A DNA stretch of 64,000 nt from Prinia subflava. Lineage: Eukaryota; Chordata; Aves; Passeriformes; Cisticolidae. The position numbers and the translations under genes are program-made. The notes under the pieces are model-generated. The model was given only the letters and a program-made list of their open reading frames with translations, searched no databases and had not been told where the DNA came from. The DNA lies in the NCBI RefSeq assembly GCF_021018805.1, contig NW_026960608.1, forward strand, positions 3,410,001 through 3,474,000. The letters run 5' to 3'. Positions 45,419 to 58,715 of this stretch are shown piece after piece. Position 1 is the first letter of the stretch, and each line of letters opens with the position of its first letter.

Positions 45419-47413
45419 AGAAGGACCTCCGAAGGTAACTTGGTCTCAATGTGTCTCCTAACAGCATCGATGAGGTTCTGCAGCTTGGCTGTGCTAGGCT
45501 TTGGTTCTGAACCCCCAAACTGGATTATGAGGGCAAGGAATGACATCTTTGTCTAGTTAAAAAAAAAAAAAAAAAAAAAGCAAAAAAATTACAAGGTGGT
45601 CATTATGCAGGCTGCAATAGCTTTCCAGAACTCGTTTCTTTGGGGAAATAAGACCGTGATAACAGCATGCTTGCAAGGGTCACGAGTGTTGGTACAGGAA
45701 ACTGGAGTGAGCTGCTTAGACCGGGGGAAAAAGAATGCAGGCGTTGCCTATGCGATGTTAACTTTAAGGTAATATCCCATGTGATTTAGTTCTTAAAATG
45801 CTGAAAGTTAGCAGTTAGGGATTCTTTCTGCTTTTGAAGGTAGGGTTTGCATGCAGTATAGAAGACAGACTCGTCCCATGCACTTGCAGGCTTCCTGGCA
45901 TTATGCGTGTGTTCGATGCTTGAGCTCCCTGTCCTGTGGGAAATGAATGGCCGCTGCTCTTCCACTTCACTAAACTCTTTGCTGATTCAGTTAAGCCATT
46001 TGTCTTCAGTCTCTGCGTGGACCACATCCAGTAGAAAAACTGCTCAGGAAAGGATCGGTCCCAACTAAAACATACTGGAGCTTGTTAATCGCAAGTAGTG
46101 GCCTGTCTCCTTCCCCCATGGTCTTGCATGACGAATCCCACTTCTAGAGGGGGCTCTGTAAATATACTGTATTTTGGGTACAGAAAGCATAATAATCATG
46201 CAAGAAAAATCAATGTTCTGACTTGTCTTTGGGGTATCTGGTAATCTGCTTCTGTAGGAGTTCAGCGGGGCAGATGGGTTTGCATAAGCTATTGCCTTTC
46301 TCTGAAGCCGGTTATGTTTTAAGTGTTTACTCTTCCTCCAGTGCCGTTCGTTCCATGATCGTTTTGCCCCTAGACGCGACACTTTTCCTAGTCATGCCTA
46401 AGGAGCCAATTATCGAGTTGTCTGGAGCAGGAGATTCTGGTGAATCTGTAAGTACTGTGGGAGTTTTCTGTGTGCTAAACTGTACCTGTAGATAGTTCCT
46501 CATTTACTAGACTCTTTCCCATCCCCCCTTTCCCCCTTGATAGGGCACAGTAGGCTACTTTGGGTTTTCTGGCGCTATCATCTCTTGCCTCTGGCTTGTA
46601 ATGGAGTTGAGCTTTTTGACTAAAAGCAGTGCGATAAAGCAATGCTAGTCCCTGGGTGTGTACTTCTGGTGCAAAGCGCCATGTTGTTTTGGAGTGCAGT
46701 CTGGTGCCTAATGTTGTGGTTTAGAGTCAGAGTAGTAGTCCTAACATGGAGAAGAGGGCTTGGGGTTTTTGGCAGGTCCGGGGCAAGGAAGGGCAAAGCT
46801 GGTTGAGTGGTGCTGGATGTTTTGCTTTAAGCTGTAAAAGCCATGTTCAAAGACACTGTAAACCCACGCAAAAGGCAGCCAAAAGTTTATTTTCCAGCCG
46901 GATTGGTTATGTTGCCTGAAGACACAATTGGGGCTTTAACGCGGAGACAGTGTCAGCTTCTGTGGCTGTTTTGTAGTCCTTTGGTGTCTATCTTGAGAAA
47001 AATTGCCTAGCTCTCTTTTGCCCCTATAGCGTGCATAATTGGTCTTAGTAGCTTTGCTTGGAAAGCTTTAGTTGCCAGTGTTTGGACGACCGTTAATTTG
47101 GCCATGCAATGGTTGAACTGCTAGGAATTGGCTAGCTGCTTTCTCTGGGTGGTTCTCTGCTCTCATTCCTTCCCTTCCTGCCCTCTCCCCTCTTGTTCCT
47201 TTATTCTTTTTATTTTACTTATTTATGGGTTTGTACTTCCTTCTCCAGCTTCTTGGGCATGTCGTGATTGTTGGCGAGATGTGTGTTGCTCACCTGGGCC
47301 TGACCAATGGATTCCGGATGGTTGTGGATGAAGGGCCCGAGGGTGGGCAGTCTGTCTCTCGCATGCATCTACCCGTTCTGGGTGGCGGTCAGTTGGGCTG
47401 GCCGCCTGGCTAA
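44881..47413 (+). CDS. HINTW: HINTW-like gene, unit 4: potentially open spliced frame
   Basis: The HINT1-like core of exon 1 is at 44974-45088 (TTG in place of ATG). Joining 44881-45434 (AAG|GTAACT donor), 46342-46447 and 47249-47413 gives the same 825-nt open frame as unit 3. ATG in exon 2 at 46355-46357. The exon 3 HIT remnant is R-M-H-L-P-V-L. Poly(A) signal at 47565-47570. The upstream flank differs from unit 3 only at single bases, for example ttttgcatttt near 44487. The same caveats on start and expression apply. Confidence 0.5.
46342..46447 (+). other. HINTW: HINTW exon 2, unit 4
   Basis: Identical by eye to units 1 and 3; donor TCT|gtaagtac intact. Confidence 0.85.
47249..47413 (+). 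other. HINTW: HINTW exon 3, unit 4
   Basis: Open to TAA at 47411. Encodes the same residues as unit 1 in the HIT region. Confidence 0.9.
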
Positions 47414-48095
47414 GATTTTGGCACCGCAAGAGTTGCTGCACGTGTACAAATCGCCGCTGAATGGATTTCATCTGTTGCCCATCAATCTAGCGGCTTTTGA
47501 TGTGTAATTTTTTTTTTGCCATGCGTCTGTGGAAGGTAACAAAAGCTTTGAGCAGCAGTTGCACAATAAAGATTTGTCATGGGGATATCATCTCTGTCTT
47601 TTGAGTCTTACTGAGGGGAAGTAGTTCTGCAAGTTCAAACGGTGTCTCCCCGAAATGCAAGTATGTGGAATGTTTCAGCCAGATAACAGCATTTCAGAGA
47701 TAGATGATGATTTGCCTGTTATTAGAAGCATGAAGCTAGAAGCGCTGCTTAGCAGTCTCTCGCGTCTTGTAGGAAGCAAAGTCTTAGCTCTTTGGCAGTG
47801 GTACGCCAACGTACAGAAAGCCCCTATGTAGGCTGCTGCTAAAAGTGTAGAAGATACTGTGTGTGAGGCTACATGCGTGCTTTCCAAGGGTGGATTCAGC
47901 ATGGTGCACTGTGTTGGAAGCATCTACCTCCTGTTGCACCTGGGTGTCCTGGTTACATAAGTAGGGTGCCAGTTTAGCACTGTGTGCATGTAAGCCAACT
48001 GTATTGTACCACCCTCTGTGTCATTCCTGATGACCTGCTAACGATGGATCACTTGCAGTAGCTGCCTATTATACACCCAACACCTGAGGCTACAA

Positions 48096-48660
48096 GATGG
48101 GTGGTAAATGAGATAAGGGAGAAGAAGCAACCCTTCCCAGGCAGGGTAGTGTTTTTCTTTTTCTTCACACAAACGACTTAGCCATGATAAATGCTTCCTC
48201 TGGGGAAGCACCAGCACATTCCCACCCAGCCTGAGGGGTCATCTCTGCTAATGGGCCATAATGGACTCAATGGCACTAGGATCATAGGCAGCTGCAGTGA
48301 CTTAGACCATCAAAGACTCCCAAAATATCCCATGACTTAGAGTATTACATTCCTCCACTGTGAAACTCCCTGTCCTGGGGGAGGTACTGAGCATTCCCAC
48401 TTGAACCTGTGCTTATATATCTATATCTATATATCTATATAGATATAGATATCTTTGGGTTTGGGGACTTTGGGCACCACCACTCGACAGATCCGAAGGA
48501 GGACCACTACTTCAACAGGACTGTGACCATCACTCTGACCAGCAGGGTGCCAGTTTATACTCTGACTTTGTGGGTTAAAACCAGTTCTCTCTGTATCGTT
48601 GTATTTATTGTAACCTGTTTAGTAAATTGTAACTCCAACCTGTAATCTCTCTTGAGGCAG
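48096..48660 (+). mobile_element. Probable passerine solo LTR with TATATC tract, unit 4
   Basis: Shortest TATATC tract (40 bp, 48414-48453) and a single 23-bp minisatellite copy. Contains ctctgactttgtgggtt near 48560, six bases longer than in units 1-3 and shared in form with unit 5. An extra ttcttt lies near 48158, also shared with unit 5. Confidence 0.45.
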
Positions 48661-48851
48661 ATGTGTGGGGTTGATTTCTCCTGACGGTTTACATTTGTAC
48701 CAGCATGCTGGGTGATTGCCATAGGTTTTAGAAGTCTCTGGCACCTGGTGGAATTTTATGTCTCGCCTCGCAGGCAAGGTTTTGGATGCTTAGCTCCAAG
48801 CCGAAGAGAGCCAAGGGTTATGAAACCCAGATCCGCTGGAGAGTTGTAGGT

Positions 48852-49477
48852 TCCTAGACCAGCCCAGGTGTGAAGGGACCTCGCAAGATCATCTGGAGCA
48901 GCCTTTTGCGGGAAAGGGAGCCTAGATGAGATTATTTAGCACCCCGTCCAATCGCATCTTGAAAACCTCCAGCAACGGGGACTGGTGCAACTTGTGCCCA
49001 TTGTCCCTTGTCTTCTCCATGTGGCTCCCCTGAAGTACTAGAATACTGTGAGGAGGTTCTCCTTGAGCCTAGGCAGGTGCGTAACATTTTGCATCTAATT
49101 CCTTTGTCATTGCTAGCCTTCATGCAGCCCCTGTCTGCTTTCAGATGTTCCTCCACAGCTTTTGGATCATGCTGAGCCCATTTGTCCGCGTATTTAGGAC
49201 TTAGGCTTATTCCTTGCTTCTGTAAGTATTCAGTGATATCTCTTGCCGTCCCTCCGACTATGCCAATTGGTGCAAGTGGGTGTTTTAGGTCGCTTAAAGA
49301 ATCGCTGGGAAAGGTATCAGCAAAAGCAGGTTCTCCAGCCCTTTGAGCATCTTTGTGGCCCTCCTTGGGACCCTCTCCAGTCTGTCCGCCTCTTTTTATT
49401 GAAGTCTGGGGACCAGAACTGGACACAGAGCGTGGCCTGCAGGCATGGGCTCTGTGAGAAGAGGCCAGGGTCTGCTC
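48852..49477 (-). mobile_element. CR1 3' fragment, antisense, with 265-bp insert, unit 4
   Basis: Insert at 49063-49327 between repeats at 49054-49062 and 49328-49336. The minus-strand frame 48932-49489 is still open, with a few substitutions (for example cgccgg to cgctgg near 49305). Confidence 0.75.
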
Positions 49478-49991
49478 TGTGCGAGACACAGCTAGTTTTC
49501 ACCAGCTAGGCACCAGACTCCCTGAGAGCCAAAGCTGAGCAACTCAGCAGAGCTGGTGGCACCCCTGTGTAAGCATATTTAAGAAAGGGTAAAGCGCTGT
49601 CTGGGGCAGGTATTTCCCTGCTGCCCTTAGATCTGGCAGGTGGCTATGTCCCGAAGGAACTTTTTCATCTTATTTTCTCCTCCTGTCCTATTGAGGAGGG
49701 GTGGTAAGAGAACAGCTGGTTGGGCCCCTGGCGGCCAGCCAAGGTCTGACATCATAAAGCCTAAAAGGCATATTCTTCCATGTAGAAGGGGGTTGGTGGT
49801 TTAGAGATTTTAGGAACAGGAAGATGAATTAGGGGCTGAATGTTGATTTGAGTGAAGGGCAGGTACCAATCCGTCTTCTATAACTGCAATTTCAGCAGCA
49901 GAGGACAGCTGAGAATCAGGCCCCAATGATGCTGGTCTGGGTGTTGCCAAGATGGAGTTCATTTCCCCATAGCAGCTCTCACAGTGCCGTG

Positions 49992-51158
49992 GGTCACGTG
50001 AAAAAGGGAGGCTTCCTCGACCCTTAGTGTGGGGAGATTTACTCAGTCTTTAGTGTTTAATTTGTCTGTGTTTCGGGAAAGCCGCGGCCGTTGTGCCCGA
50101 CCAGTCTGTCAGCGTCCCGTTGGGGGGATCCTTCGCTGAGCAGTCGTACTGGATCAGAGGGTGGTTCGACTGACTTAGGGAAACACACCAACAGTGTAAG
50201 GGAGACCCCTCAGCAGGTCTTCCCCTTTACCCATTGTGTTACCTGCTGCTGGCGACTGGTAGCGTCCGCCAAGGATTCACGCTAGCAGTTTTTGCAAGAA
50301 CACTGTTAATATAAGTTGTGACAGGTTAAGGTTCGAAGATTGTCAGTGATAGTGTCTGTCTGCAAAAATATATTTGAAGGAATATGCAGACAAGCTCTAA
50401 TCCCCAATAAAATGTTCCGCATGCATAGAGTATGATTCTTATCCAATAGGCATCTCTATGAGGGAGAAGACAGGTTCAGCCCATCAACTGATCCCAGCAG
50501 CTACGATGGAGTCGATGGAGTCTTCCCTAACTTTTCCCCATTCTCGACTTATTTTTATAGTATTTCTGTGTGTTTAGGTGGAGCTTGAGTGACTCTATTC
50601 ATGCATACCTTTGTTACTGATTGGTGTAAAATTCTCTTGCTTTGCTTTTAAAGGTACAGTCAGAAAGACTATAGAGCGCATGCCCAGTGAGGGGTGGTCG
50701 CACTTTGGAGGTGGGTAACTTTGGGATGGAGGTGTGCGTTAATATTATTATTGGTCTTTAATGAAGCAAGTTCATTGAAGGAGAGAGATTTCACCACAGT
50801 TGCTGGCTCAGCAGTAAGACATCTTCCCCTATCTCCCGTGGCTGACAGGTGGTATGCGGATTATCAGCTGCAAAGTACCATCGAGTTCCCTTCCCCGCAA
50901 GGATTTCTGCAGAGCCTGGCCTTCGCTCCGCTCCACCCTCCATTCCATCCCCATTAGCAGGTGCGTGTGTATGGGGAATCATCACGGAATAGGTTTCAAG
51001 TCATGCCAACTGCATTCCATCCAGGGAGCAGCAACTGTGATTTACCCTATAATTCCCGTACTGTTATAACGCCTGTAAGGATGTTAATATAACTCCTAAG
51101 TTTCCTCTAATTGAATCCCCAGTTACGGGTCCACAGGGTCCCCAGTCATTTTCCCACA
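49992..51158 (-). mobile_element. 1167-bp element in ERVL 5' LTR, unit 4
   Basis: CCGTG repeats at 49987-49991 and 51159-51163. Four bases shorter than in the other units because of a private change near 50290 (tttttgcaagaacactg). Confidence 0.6.
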
Positions 51159-51775
51159 CCGTGCTTTGCATTGGTAGCTAGAAAGGTGTTGATAACACAC
51201 CAGTGTTTTGGCTACTGCTGAGCAGTGTTGGCACAGCATCAGTGCTGTCTCTCCAACATTCTGCCCCAGCATCAGCTGGCTGGGGGTGGGTAAGATCCTA
51301 GGAGGAGTTACAACCAGGACAGCTGACCCAAACTGGTCAGAGGGATATTCCATACCATATGATGTCAGCTCAGAAATAAAAGCGAAGTAAAGGAGGGGGA
51401 AAGGAGAGCATTTCTTATTTACAGTGTTTGCCTTCCAGAGAAACTGGTACATGTGCGGAAGCCCTGCTTCCCAGGAAGTGTCTAGACAGTACTTGCTGAT
51501 CGAAACTAGACAATCAATTTGTTTTTTTTCCCTCTCCTTGTTCATGCACAAACATTCACTTTTGCTTTAGTAAACAGCCTTATCTCAGTCTGCAAGTTGT
51601 TTTTCATCTCTCCTGTCCAGCTGGGAAGGAGGAGTGATAGAGTTGTTTGGTGAACACCTGGCATCTAGCCAAGATAAACCCACACCAGTCCTTTTTGGTT
51701 CCTAACATGGGCTGAGACACTGGCCCTTATATATCTTGCATGGTATAGTAATAGTAGTTATTGAGTAGCAAGCTC

Positions 51776-52578
51776 TCAGGGTCGTAGTTTTCCTGAGATT
51801 CTCCTTGGGCTTCCTGTTCCCCAAGGCAATAAGGGTTCCCCCAGGGTTGCTCTTCCCTGGGAGTTTCCCCTGGGTTGCTGTTCCCAGGGGTAATAAGGTT
51901 TTCAGTCTTCTCTTCGCCCTGAGTGTTACACACCAGAGGTAGAGACAACAAACGGAGTCTGCTGGTTGTCATTTCCAAGGTTGTTTATTCTTCATTATCT
52001 CAGTCCTTTTTCAGCTCTGCCAAGCACTTCCCTGGCAGGGTACCTTATCTTAGTTCTTTCTCAGCTCTGTGATGCATCCCCAGCAGAGCAGGACACGCGG
52101 CAGACTGGGCAGATCAGAGAGCCCCGTACCTTATGTACGGTCCCCTTGACCCAACCACTGTCTGAGACGTATTTTTTATTTACAAAATTTTACCAATACC
52201 TATTACCTATACTAACATGTCAGTTCTACTCTAAACCAATCTCTAAAACCCAACTCAGCACAAGATGGGGGACGAGAACAAGAACAAGGAGGACAGGGGC
52301 CACTCCCCAATTCCTCCATCTTGTCTCTTCAGCCCCATATGCTAAGAATCCTAATTTCTATATTTATATTCTATAATAAACCATCCACTACTTATTTCAA
52401 ATTCTTAGGATTTGTGATTCTTCCTGCATGTGAGTGTTCACTCCCATGGACAGGAATCAGAGTCAGTGTCCTCCTGGGACCTGTGTGGGTCTAACTGACC
52501 CCCCTGTACCGATCCCAGACCCCCCTGTCTGGTCTCCAAATCCTCCAGGGTGGCCAGAGGGATGTTCTAGACTCCGAC
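51776..52578 (-). mobile_element. 803-bp LTR-like segment in ERVL gag region, unit 4
   Basis: Flanked by agcaagctc at 51767-51775 and 52579-52587. Same junctions as in unit 3, so it was copied with the array rather than inserted twice. Only a few substitutions against unit 3 (for example aaggttttcag for aaggtgttcag near 51896). Confidence 0.55.
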
Positions 52579-52772
52579 AGCAAGCTCCTGTGCGGGACAT
52601 GGAGTTTGTCAGGTACGCTGCTTATCTCTTTGTTTTGTTGAGTTTGGGAACATGTTACTACAAACAGTGGCTCTGTGCTTTGCTGTGACATTGATGGCTT
52701 TGTTGTGCTGGGGGAGCTACTTTCTGGGGACAATGAGGGACTCACTCTCCCTATCTGGGACTGATGTAGATT

Positions 52773-52892
52773 GTTTTAGAATGCAGGCTGCTGCATTCCT
52801 TGTTCATCCTTATGTAAGCTGTTGAATACTATGTTTTAGAATGCAGGCTGCCGCATTCCTTGTTCATCCTTATGTAAGCTGTTGAATACTAT
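52773..52892. repeat. 60-bp tandem duplication in ERVL gag region, unit 4
   Basis: Copies at 52773-52832 and 52833-52892 with the same single-base difference as in unit 3. Confidence 0.9.
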
Positions 52893-53219
52893 TTTTACTA
52901 TTAACTAATACTGTTGGCACACTATGGGGTTTTTGGAATCTGGTGTCATCCTGCTGTGAGACAAAACAAACTGTAGGTGAGGAGGTACTGAAATGTGTCC
53001 TGAAGCGGCTGCTCGCTGGATGGCAGTGCGTGTGCAAGGATTTGAGCAGGTTCCTAGAGTGGTTATGACCTCCCCTTGCCTGGGACTCTACACCTAAATA
53101 GGTAAAGAAGCCTGGCAAACTGACGTGTCACCTGATAGAAGGGTGCCTTACCTACCCTGATGAAACCCAGCAGCTTCTTGCCCTGTACGAGGGCCTGGCC
53201 TATGCCTATTGAGCCGCAG

Positions 53220-55461
53220 TTCAGTATTGTCAGAAGAGTGTGGCTGAGGCAGGGACCCAAACTGCATTTGAGGACACTATGGCTGAGATAGGGACCCAAA
53301 CAATAACTACAGTAATGGCCCCCAGAAGTGAGAAAGAAAAGGTGGATAAGGAGAGCCAAGGAGCGATCAGCAAGACTCACTCACCTTTTAGTAGTGCCAT
53401 GTGGCCAGTGCAAAAGTCTGATGGAGGGTGGAGGTTAACAGTAGACCATTGTGGCCTGAATGAAGTAACGCCCCTACTGAGTGCTGCTGTACTGGACATG
53501 TTAGAGCTCTAATATGAACTGGAGTCAAAGGCAGCCAGGTGGTATGCTGCACTTGGCATTGCCGATGCATTTTTCTCAATTCCTTTGACAGCAGAGTGCG
53601 GACCACAGTTTGCTTTCATGTGGCGGGGTGTCCAATACACCTGGAATCGACTGCCCCGGGGGTGGAAACACAGCCCTACCATCTCTCATGGACTGATCCA
53701 AAGTGTACTGGAAATGGATGATGCCCCGCAACATCTACAATACGTTCATGACATCATTGTGTGGGGCAGTGAGGCAGAAGAAGTGTTTGAGAAGGGAAAA
53801 AGAATAGTTCAGAATGTTCTGATAGCTGGGTTTGCCATAAAGAAAAGCAAGGTCAAGGGACCTGCACGGGACATCCAGTTTTTGGGCGCACAAATGGTGG
53901 GGTGGCCGTCGTCGTGTGCCTATGGATGTGAATAACAAGATAGCAACTATGTCTTCACCAGCTAAGAAGACGGAAACACAGGCTTTCGTAGGCCGCCTGG
54001 GGTTTTGGAGAATGCATATTCCACGTTACAGTCAGCTTGTGAGGCCCCTCTATTGAGTGACCCAGAAGAAGAACCATTTTGGATGGGGCCTTGAGCAACA
54101 ACAGGCCTTTGAGCAGATCAAACAGGGAAGTAGCTTTTGTGGTAGCTCTTGGGCCTGTTCAGCCTGGACCAGCCCTGCAAAATATACTCTACACTGCAGC
54201 TGGATAGCATGATCTCACTTGGAGCTTCTGGCAAAGAACATCAAGAGAAAGCCGAGGTGGACCATTAAGGTTTTGGAGCCGGGGTCATTGAGGATCAGAA
54301 GGCCCACTACACTCCCTCTGAAAAAGAAATATTAGCAGCGTATAAGGGGGTTTGAGCATCCTCAGTTGTTGTTGGGAAAGAAGCGTGTCTCCTCTTGGCG
54401 CTGCAATTTCCTGTGCTACACTAGATGTTCAAAGGAAGCATCCCTTTGACACATCGTGCAAACAGTGCTGCGTGGAGTAAGTGGGTGGGTAGCAGCACTG
54501 ATCACACAACGAGCTTGACTGGAGGAACCCAATTGCCTGAGAATCCATGAAAAAAGGCAGAGGTTTTGGAGAATTTCTTTGAAAGGTCACTCGTACTCAA
54601 GAAGCACCACCATATAATGAGTTATCAAAAGATGAAAGAGGCCATGCTCTCTTTTCTGACGGATCCTGCCTTGTGGTAGGAAACCATCAGAGGTGGAAAG
54701 CTGCTGTGTGGAGTCCCACACAATGAGTCGTTGAGGCCGCTGAAGGAGAAGAAAAGTGGCCTCTGCTGTATCTCTGTACTGACTCCTGGATGGTGGCTAA
54801 TGCCCTATGAAGGTGGCTACAGCAATGGAAGAAGACCGATTGGCAGTGCAGGGCTAAACCCATGTGGGCTGCTGTGTTGTGGCAGGACATCACTGCACGG
54901 GTAGAAAAAGTGGCTCTGAAGGAACGTCCCGTAGACGCTTACATGCCCCAAAGTCGTGCCACTGAGGAACATCAGAAGAATGAACAGCCAGCTAAGGCTG
55001 CCAAAATTGAAATAGCTCAGGTAGACTTAGACTGGGAGAAGAAGTGTGAACTCTTTACAGCCTCATGGGCCCATGAACCATGCGGGCATCTAGGAAAAGA
55101 TGCAACCTACAGACGAGCTTGTGATTGAGGGGTCGGCCTGACCACGGAGGCTATCACACAGGTCACCGGTGAATGTGAAACGTGCTGCAATCAAGTGAGC
55201 CACATGAGTGAAATGTCCTTGGAATAGATGGCCAAAGTGAGTTTTAAATCTGCTGAGGCCTGGCAAATTGACTATATTGGACCACTGCCATGAACACACC
55301 AAGGCAAGAGCTTACATGCTCATCGTGGTAGAGGCAACTACTGGTTGGCTGTAAAAATACCCTGTAAACCATGCTATTGCTTGAAACGCTGTCTTAGGCC
55401 TTGAGAGAGACATTTTGTGGTGACATGGTACCCCAGAAAGAATGGAATCAATGAGTCTCCT
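53220..55461 (+). pseudogene. ERVL pol remnant, N-terminal part, unit 4
   Basis: Y-V-H-D at 53741-53752. The RT site 53663-53665 is TGG, as in unit 1, so a 116-codon frame stays open at 53585-53935. A private extra GAA lies near 54070. The linker variant near 54905 (gaaaaagtgg) is shared with unit 2. Confidence 0.88.
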
Positions 55462-56182
55462 TGTCTTAGTTTGGAAAGACAGGTGTCTGCCAGGGAAAAG
55501 CCGGAGCTTCCCTTGGAATGGGGAATGTAAACCCCCTCGCTCTGAATTATTTTAATTTTGAAATTAAGGAGCTTTCAGGCAAAGATATGGGAATAGGAAT
55601 AACAGTTCTTTACTAGGAATATTAAAAACGAAGTAGTACAAAAAAGGAAACGAACAAAAAAGAAAAACACTGGCAGAGTCAGAACACGACCTGACACCCT
55701 GTTGGTCAGGGTGTTGGTAGCAGTCCAATTAAGTCCTCCTGGAGTGACAGATGTGGTTCTGTTGGAGTAGAGATGATCCCGTGGAAGGATCCAGCGGTGG
55801 CGAGATGGGTCTGGTCTTCCTCTGGGAAGCCAGTGGAAAACAGGCTGTCCTGGTGTTCTGAATCTCAGGTTTTATCCAGGTAGGAAAGCTTGGCTCCTCC
55901 CACTGGGTGGAGCATCTCACAATGGGATGATGCCATTTTATCAGTCATGCAGTGAGCCTTAATGGCTCATTAACAGCAGATATCCCCCTGGAAGGAGGAT
56001 GGGTCAGGGAAGAGATAGGAACACTGCCCCACCTGGTTTTAACAGCTGGCCCATTAACAGAAGACACCTGCCCCCTTCCCCCCGGAGCCATGAGGAATGG
56101 GTCATAGAAGAGATAAAGAAACACCTCCCCAACCAGTTTCAACAGATGGGAATAGAATACATCTTGCATTGAACCCAAGACA
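55462..56182 (+). mobile_element. Solo LTR in ERVL integrase, unit 4
   Basis: 721 bp. Retains the cct copy near 55737 like unit 1 but lacks the aaga copy. Confidence 0.75.
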
Positions 56183-56624
56183 CTCATTTATGAAATAACC
56201 TCATAAACTCTTAGGCAAAGAAACATGCATTGAGTAGATATATCACATCCCTTATCACCCACAAGCCTCTGGAAAGATTGAGAGGTATGATGGACTGCTG
56301 ATGACTATGTCAAGAGGGTTAGGCAATCGGGCATGGAAGCATTGGGATGCAAATTTAGCAGAAGCCACTTGGCTGGTTAACACCAGAAGATCTGCTAACC
56401 GCACTAGTCCTGCCCAAACAAAACCACTACATACTGTGGGAGGAGATAAGGTCCCCATACTACACACAGGGAAGTGGCTGTGGAATTCTCCTCCCATGGG
56501 AAAAGGCAAACCTATTAATGGGATTGTCTTTGCTCAAGGACCTGGGTGTACTTGGTGGGTAGTGCAGAAGGATGGGGAGACCCGGGGTGTGCCTCAAGGA
56601 GATTTAACCTTGGGGGAAAAGTAA
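56183..56624 (+). pseudogene. ERVL pol remnant, C-terminal integrase, unit 4
   Basis: Open 107-codon segment at 56301-56624 with private changes near 56402 (gcactagtcc for gccctggtcc). Shares cccggggtgtg with unit 2. Confidence 0.8.
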
Positions 56625-57093
56625 TGAGTGCAAACTGTATGTTGCAGGAAGTAAAGTAGCAGGAGTGACATGAACCGACGATGAGTGAATTTTACGAGGA
56701 GCGAGGAGAGTGCGAGGATAGCCCAGGCAGGGCCGGTGCCGGTGCCGAACGGTCGAGTGTGTCGCTTCTGTCCCGAGCACCCATCTTGATGGAATGGAGC
56801 CCAAGTCACAGCCTGTTTTTTAAACATCTGGAGGGCTGGAGGAAACCCATCAAATGGGAAACTAATATCTGTCTTTGAAAGGAAGGGGGACGGTAGTTAA
56901 TGAAAATGTATACGTGTGTTGGACATAAAGATGGTTTAAGCATGGAGTTTAAGTTGTAAGTGTTGGTAAGAAGGGATTTCAGTCATGACAAATAAATACA
57001 ATGGAAGAATTAGAAGCCAGATATAGATATATATATAAAAAATTCTGTGGGATCTGAGTATGATGCAAATGGTGCGAAGTAAGGGGTGGAGAC

Positions 57094-57675
57094 TGTACTG
57101 GCTGTGGCTGAGATGGAGTTCATTTTCCCCATAGCGTCCAACAGTGCCATGCTTTGCATTTGTATCTAGAAAGGTGTTGATAACACATCAGTGTTTTGGC
57201 TACTGCTGGGCAATGTTGGCACAGCATCAGCGCTGCCTCTCCAACATTCTGCCCCCAATAAGTAGGCTGGGAGTGGGCAAGATCCTGGCAGGAGACACCA
57301 CTAGACCAGGTGACCCAAACTGGCCAGAGGGCTATTCTGTACCATATGACTTCAGCTCAGAAATAAAAGCTAAGTTAAGGAGGGGGAAAGGGGGCACATT
57401 AGTTATTTACAGCGTTTGCCTTTCGGAGCAACCCCTACCTGTGCTGAAGCCCTGCTTCTTGGAAAGTGGTCGGACAGTGCTTGCTGATGGGAACCAGAGG
57501 ATATATTTGTTTTTCCTGTTTCCTTTTTTGTGCGAAAACTTTCTCTTTTCCTTTAGTAAACTGCCCTATCTCACCCTGTGAGTTGTTTTCCATCTTATTT
57601 TCTCTCTGTGTCAAGCTGAGAAGGGGGAGTGATAGAACGACTCTGTGAGCACCAGAAAGAGGAGCTGGAAACCAC
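57094..57675 (+). repeat. ERVL 3' LTR, unit 4
   Basis: 582 bp, after the purine-rich tract. Confidence 0.82.
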
Positions 57676-57911
57676 TGGGCAGCCGGAAAGCTAACAATGT
57701 AATCACGAGAGTAAAAATGTGCTGGGACAACTCAATGACTGGAGCTCCCCAGTCAATGGCTATAAAGTGGTCAGAAGGAAGGAGAGGCAGAGGTGGTCCG
57801 CTGTGTGAACTCAAGAGGGATTTTCTGTACAGAGCTGTCTTTGAAAGACAGCGATGAACAGGTTGAGAGCTTATGGGTGAAAATTAGAGGTCAAGCTGTT
57901 GCGTTAAGAGT
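57676..57911 (+). mobile_element. CR1 endonuclease-region fragment, sense, unit 4
   Basis: As in units 2 and 3. The unassigned block follows at about 57912-58715 and holds no recognised gene. Confidence 0.65.
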
Positions 57912-58715
57912 AAGAAACTTGGCAGAAAATAAAGCCCCTTGCACTCCAGCTGCTCCTCAGACATCAGAGGGACCGGGTGGGGTTAGGTCTAATTTCCGGT
58001 TACAACCAGTTCAGCACTGTGAATCTGGTTGCGTTCTCTAAGAACCTTTGTGAGCGCAGATTCAGGAATAGAGTGATTTTCTGAAGTTACAGAACTAGAG
58101 ATTTGGAACTGCCATTGAGAAATGCACTAGCTGTGGTAGAAGTCTAATAACATCATGCTAACCCATGCAATACTAATAATAGCAATGGTATGCAGAAGCT
58201 TCCCAAGAGAGCGTCCCCGCTTTGGAGGAGGGAGAAGAGAACAGACCGGCAACTGTCTCTGACATCTCTTGGGAATTCCTGCTACCTAGCTGAAATTTCT
58301 ACCCTCCTTATATGCAGCCCAATCTTCTCCTCCTTACATATAGCAAGATCTAATTGGAGAGCTGAGTAATATAATCATATACGTGGTAGCATGTACTTCA
58401 GTAAGCTTATTAGCATATGCATGAGTGTGCATTTTAATACTTAAATGACCCTTAATCGGGCAAAGGTTACTTCTTTGGCCTTGGTGTCCTTCAGAGTTCC
58501 GCTCTTAAGACTTCTTTCCATTTCATGCCGTTCATCAGAGCCAAGAAACGGCTTTCCTAGCTGCCCATGAACTCCTCCTTCGGCCATATTGTCCTTTCTT
58601 GATGTCAGCTATGTGGATCTCCATCAGGAAAGATAATGTGGAGGGTACACGGTTTAGGCCATATATAGTAAGCCTTAGCCCTTTCCTGACTCCATGGTCA
58701 TCATCCCACACAAGC

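Larger units (their letters stand above)
49930..57675 (+). mobile_element. Decayed ERVL provirus with extra LTR-like segment, unit 4
   Basis: 5' LTR about 49930-51688, primer site 51696-51713, 803-bp segment 51776-52578, 60-bp duplication 52773-52892, pol 53220-55461 and 56183-56624, 3' LTR 57094-57675. Confidence 0.88.
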
